The notes beneath the pieces are model-generated. The model saw only the letters and a program-made list of their open reading frames with translations. It ran no database searches and was not told the DNA's origin. A stretch of DNA of 64,000 nucleotides, from positions 402,965-466,964 of the forward strand of contig NZ_JAAMPJ010000005.1 in NCBI RefSeq assembly GCF_011067745.1, written 5' to 3'. Made by a program: the position numbers and the translations under genes. This document shows, piece after piece, positions 61,682 to 64,000 of the stretch. Numbering within the stretch: position 1 is the stretch's first letter; every line of letters begins with the position of its first letter. Source of the DNA: Lentzea alba. Its GTDB lineage: Bacteria; Actinomycetota; Actinomycetes; Mycobacteriales; Pseudonocardiaceae.

Positions 61682-63534
61682 CCCGACGCGAGGTCGTCCT
61701 CGCTCGGGTCATTGGTGCGTTGGTGGCCGCGTGTGTGCTCTACGCCGTCGTGCACACAGCGGTCACCGGCGCTGTCTCGCATCCGCGGAACTGGCTGGTC
61801 GCGTTCGCCTGCACCCTGCTCGGGGTGCGGGTGATCGGTCACGTCCGCAGGTCGGCCGTCGGGTGGTTGCTGCTGACGATGGGCTTGTTCGGCGCGGTCG
61901 CCGTCGCGGTCGCGGGCCAGCCCGCTGATCACCCCGCCCGCTGGGTCGAGGCGTGGGTCTGGTGGCCCACCTACGCGTTGTTGCCTGCTGTGGCACTGGT
62001 TTTCCCCAACGGCATGCCGCTGAGCAACCGCTGGTGGATCGCCATCGGGGCGTCGTTGTTCAGCGCTCTCGCCGGCACGATCGGGATCGCCTGGGCGTCG
62101 TGGGGCAGTCCCGCCGACTTCTGGCAGATGCCTGGGGGCGGACTGGCCAAGATGATCACGTTGGTCGCGGTGCTCGCGGCTCTCGTCGCGGTGATCGCGG
62201 CTGTGGTGTCGTTGTTCATCCGGTGGCGCCGGGCTGAAGGTGATGAACGGCGGCTGCTCGTGTGGGCTGTCGCGCTGTTGGCGTTGGCCGTCGTGGCGAC
62301 CGTGGTGGAGACGACGGACGGACACGTCGCGTGGGTTGTTGGTGTGCTGGCGTTTCCGGCTGCCGCGGTCATCGCGATCGTGCGATACGGGTTGTACGAC
62401 ATCAGCCTGCTGATTCACCGGTCGTTGCTGTACGGGTCGCTCACTGTGGTGCTGCTGCTGGTCTATCTCGGCGTGATGGTCGGGGCGGGCGAGCTGTTCA
62501 CGAACGACGCCGAGGTGATCGGTGTGGTCGCGGCGGGGCTGGTGTTCGCGCCGATTCGCAGTTGGCTGCAGCGGCGGCTCGACCGGTGGCTGTTCGGGGA
62601 GCGCTCGGATCCTTATGGCGCTTTGTCGACATTGAGCGAGAAGCTCGAACGGTCGCAGGACGTGTTGCCGACGGTGGCTCAGACCGTGGCGGAGTCGTTG
62701 AAGCTGCCTTACGTGGCGATTCGCGGTGGGTCGGTGCTGGCCGAGCACGGGCGCAGTCGCGGGTGGCCGTTGCTGCGTTTTCCCATGACGTATCGGGGTT
62801 CGCTGGTCGGCGAACTCGTCGTCGAGCCCCGTGCGCCCGATGAGCGGTTGAGCGATCGCGAGCTGAGTTTGCTCGTCGACCTCGCCCGTTCCACCGCGCC
62901 GGCCGCGCAGTCGATCAAGCTGACCGCTGATCTGCAGCTCGCGCGCGAACGGCTCGTGCGGGCGCGCGAAGAGGAACGGTTGCGGCTGCGGCGCGATCTG
63001 CACGACGGGGTTGGGCCCGCGTTGGTCGGGATTCGGTTGCAGCTCAGGGCGTTGCGGCGGTCGCTCGGTGATGTGCTGGATCCGGTGCTGGGCGATGTCG
63101 ACTCGACGGCTGGTGAGGTGCGCCGGCTCGTGGACGGGTTGCGGCCGCCGATCCTCGACCAGGGGCTGGCGTTGGCGGTGCGGGACGAGGCCGCGCGGTT
63201 CCACGGAGACCTGCGGGTGCAGGTGGAGGCCGAGCAGATCGACGGGTTGTCCGCCGCGGTCGAGGTGGCGGCCTATCGGATCGTGGCGGAGGCGTTGACG
63301 AACACCGCGCGGCATTCCGGGGCGTCGACGTGCGTGATCAGCGTGCGGACCGACGGCGACCTGGTGGTGGAGATCGTCGACGACGGGCGTGGGGTGGCGG
63401 CGGACGCGCGGCCGGGTGTCGGGCTCGACTCGATGCGAGAACGCTGTGCGGAGCTGGGTGGATCGTGCACAGTGGGACCTGCGCAACCACATGGGACTCG
63501 GGTGGTGGCGCGGATCCCGTTGGAGGCCCAGTGA
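61660..63534 (+). CDS. Sensor histidine kinase (NarL-type, HisKA_3)
   Basis: A 624-residue membrane kinase. Eight or so helices over residues 12-300 (7TM-like sensor region), a GAF-like segment at 325-420, HisKA_3 domain with H448 in RRDLHDGVGPALVGIRLQL, and a HATPase domain with VAEALTNTARHS and DDGRGV / GVGLDSMRERCAELGG. Start GTG 61660. The response regulator overlaps the stop (GTGA). Confidence 0.9.
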   Translation: MALAQRLTRREVVLARVIGALVAACVLYAVVHTAVTGAVSHPRNWLVAFACTLLGVRVIGHVRRSAVGWLLLTMGLFGAVAVAVAGQPADHPARWVEAWVWWPTYALLPAVALVFPNGMPLSNRWWIAIGASLFSALAGTIGIAWASWGSPADFWQMPGGGLAKMITLVAVLAALVAVIAAVVSLFIRWRRAEGDERRLLVWAVALLALAVVATVVETTDGHVAWVVGVLAFPAAAVIAIVRYGLYDISLLIHRSLLYGSLTVVLLLVYLGVMVGAGELFTNDAEVIGVVAAGLVFAPIRSWLQRRLDRWLFGERSDPYGALSTLSEKLERSQDVLPTVAQTVAESLKLPYVAIRGGSVLAEHGRSRGWPLLRFPMTYRGSLVGELVVEPRAPDERLSDRELSLLVDLARSTAPAAQSIKLTADLQLARERLVRAREEERLRLRRDLHDGVGPALVGIRLQLRALRRSLGDVLDPVLGDVDSTAGEVRRLVDGLRPPILDQGLALAVRDEAARFHGDLRVQVEAEQIDGLSAAVEVAAYRIVAEALTNTARHSGASTCVISVRTDGDLVVEIVDDGRGVAADARPGVGLDSMRERCAELGGSCTVGPAQPHGTRVVARIPLEAQ

Positions 63535-64000
63535 CTCGCGTTGTCATCGTGGACGACCACCCGGTGTTCCGGCGCGGGCTCAAAGCGTTGCTGGACGGTG
63601 AGGACGGGCTCGACGTCGTCGGCGAGGCGGCGGACGGGCTGTCGGCGGTGTCGGTCGTGCTGGACCTCGAACCGGACGTCGTCGTGATGGATCTGCACAT
63701 GCCCGGCCTGGGTGGGGTCGAGGCCGCCAAGCGGATCCTGGACGTGCTGCCGTCGTTGGGCGTGTTGGTTCTGACGATGCACGAGGACGACGAACTGGTG
63801 TTCGCGGCGATGAAGGCCGGTGCGCGGGGGTACCTCGTCAAGACGACCGACGACGACGAGATCGTGCGCGCCGTGCAGGCGATCGGGGCCGGTGAAGCGA
63901 TCTTCAGCGCCACCATCGCGCAACGGATGATGGGCTACTTCACCGCGATCTCGTCGTCGAAGGCCGTGGTGTTCCCGCAGCTCACCGACCGGGAACGGGA
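63531..64000 (+). CDS. NarL-type response regulator (3' truncated by window)
   Basis: Partner of the kinase at 61660; first 156 residues seen. The receiver domain has D8-D9 (IVDDHPVFRRGL), phosphoacceptor D54 (VVVMDLHMPGLGG), T in LVLTMHED and K in GYLVKTTDDDE. The LuxR-type HTH begins at the end (LTDRERE). GTG start. Confidence 0.92.
   Translation, partial: MTRVVIVDDHPVFRRGLKALLDGEDGLDVVGEAADGLSAVSVVLDLEPDVVVMDLHMPGLGGVEAAKRILDVLPSLGVLVLTMHEDDELVFAAMKAGARGYLVKTTDDDEIVRAVQAIGAGEAIFSATIAQRMMGYFTAISSSKAVVFPQLTDRER

Overview
The window is chromosomal DNA from a high-GC Gram-positive actinomycete. Gene content and start signals fit a Pseudonocardiales-type organism (Lentzea, Saccharothrix or a relative); that placement is inference. 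Genes are dense on both strands, with frequent ATGA/GTGA overlaps and many leaderless-looking starts (a TANNNT box 6-8 bases before the start codon). I see no tRNA, rRNA, CRISPR array, transposase or prophage gene.

Layout. 1-8.6 kb: the end of a GH97 glycosidase, a DedA protein, a WXG100-like protein with a small partner, a flavin monooxygenase, a beta-lactamase-like serine hydrolase, a luciferase-like oxidoreductase, a lipoprotein, a Bcp peroxiredoxin and an SMR exporter. 8.6-24.3 kb: a housekeeping block with the gene order of Mycobacterium tuberculosis Rv1330c-Rv1341: rdgB, rph, Rv1339-like phosphodiesterase, murI, rhomboid, cysM-cysO-mec, P1 peptidase, DUF2017, clpS and divergent pncB. 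It is interrupted by OsmC/DUF2231 genes, by a SMP-30 / two-component / ABC-exporter group (13.0-18.7 kb), and by an SRPBCC gene with a small ORF. 24.3-32 kb: pncA, then an exosortase-type protein-sorting locus (exosortase, glycosyltransferase, UDP-GlcNAc 2-epimerase and secreted substrates), bioY and a TIGR04222 protein. The block resumes with dinG at 32.05 kb.

34-44.6 kb: two related VOC proteins flanking PadR and HxlR regulators and an imine-reductase-like enzyme; then a phospholipase D-like protein, a Pth2-like protein, serB, ctaD, a DUF305 lipoprotein, a kinase-like APH protein and an LAxTG-anchored threonine-rich protein. 44.7-50.5 kb is the most novel region. Three tiny genes encode proline-rich peptides with a shared C-terminal block PVDWFRRMP[N/T]GG. 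With them are an HExxH peptide-hydroxylase-like enzyme that ends in a PqqD/RRE-like domain, two mutually homologous two-helix membrane proteins (one directly behind a peptide gene), a 50-residue membrane peptide and a FadR-type GntR regulator. I read this as a candidate ribosomally synthesised, modified peptide (RiPP) system without a radical-SAM enzyme.

50.6-61.3 kb is carbohydrate uptake: a LacI regulator with an ABC importer and GH13 glucosidase, then a DeoR regulator with a polyol-type ABC importer and a zinc alcohol dehydrogenase. Neither importer carries its own ATPase, which implies a shared MsiK-type ATPase elsewhere. 61.4-64 kb holds a small unknown protein and a NarL-type two-component system cut by the window end.

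A 51-bp perfect palindrome occurs identically at 18666 and 57166, each time at a stop codon. A 172-bp element with 22-bp near-perfect inverted ends lies upstream of dinG.
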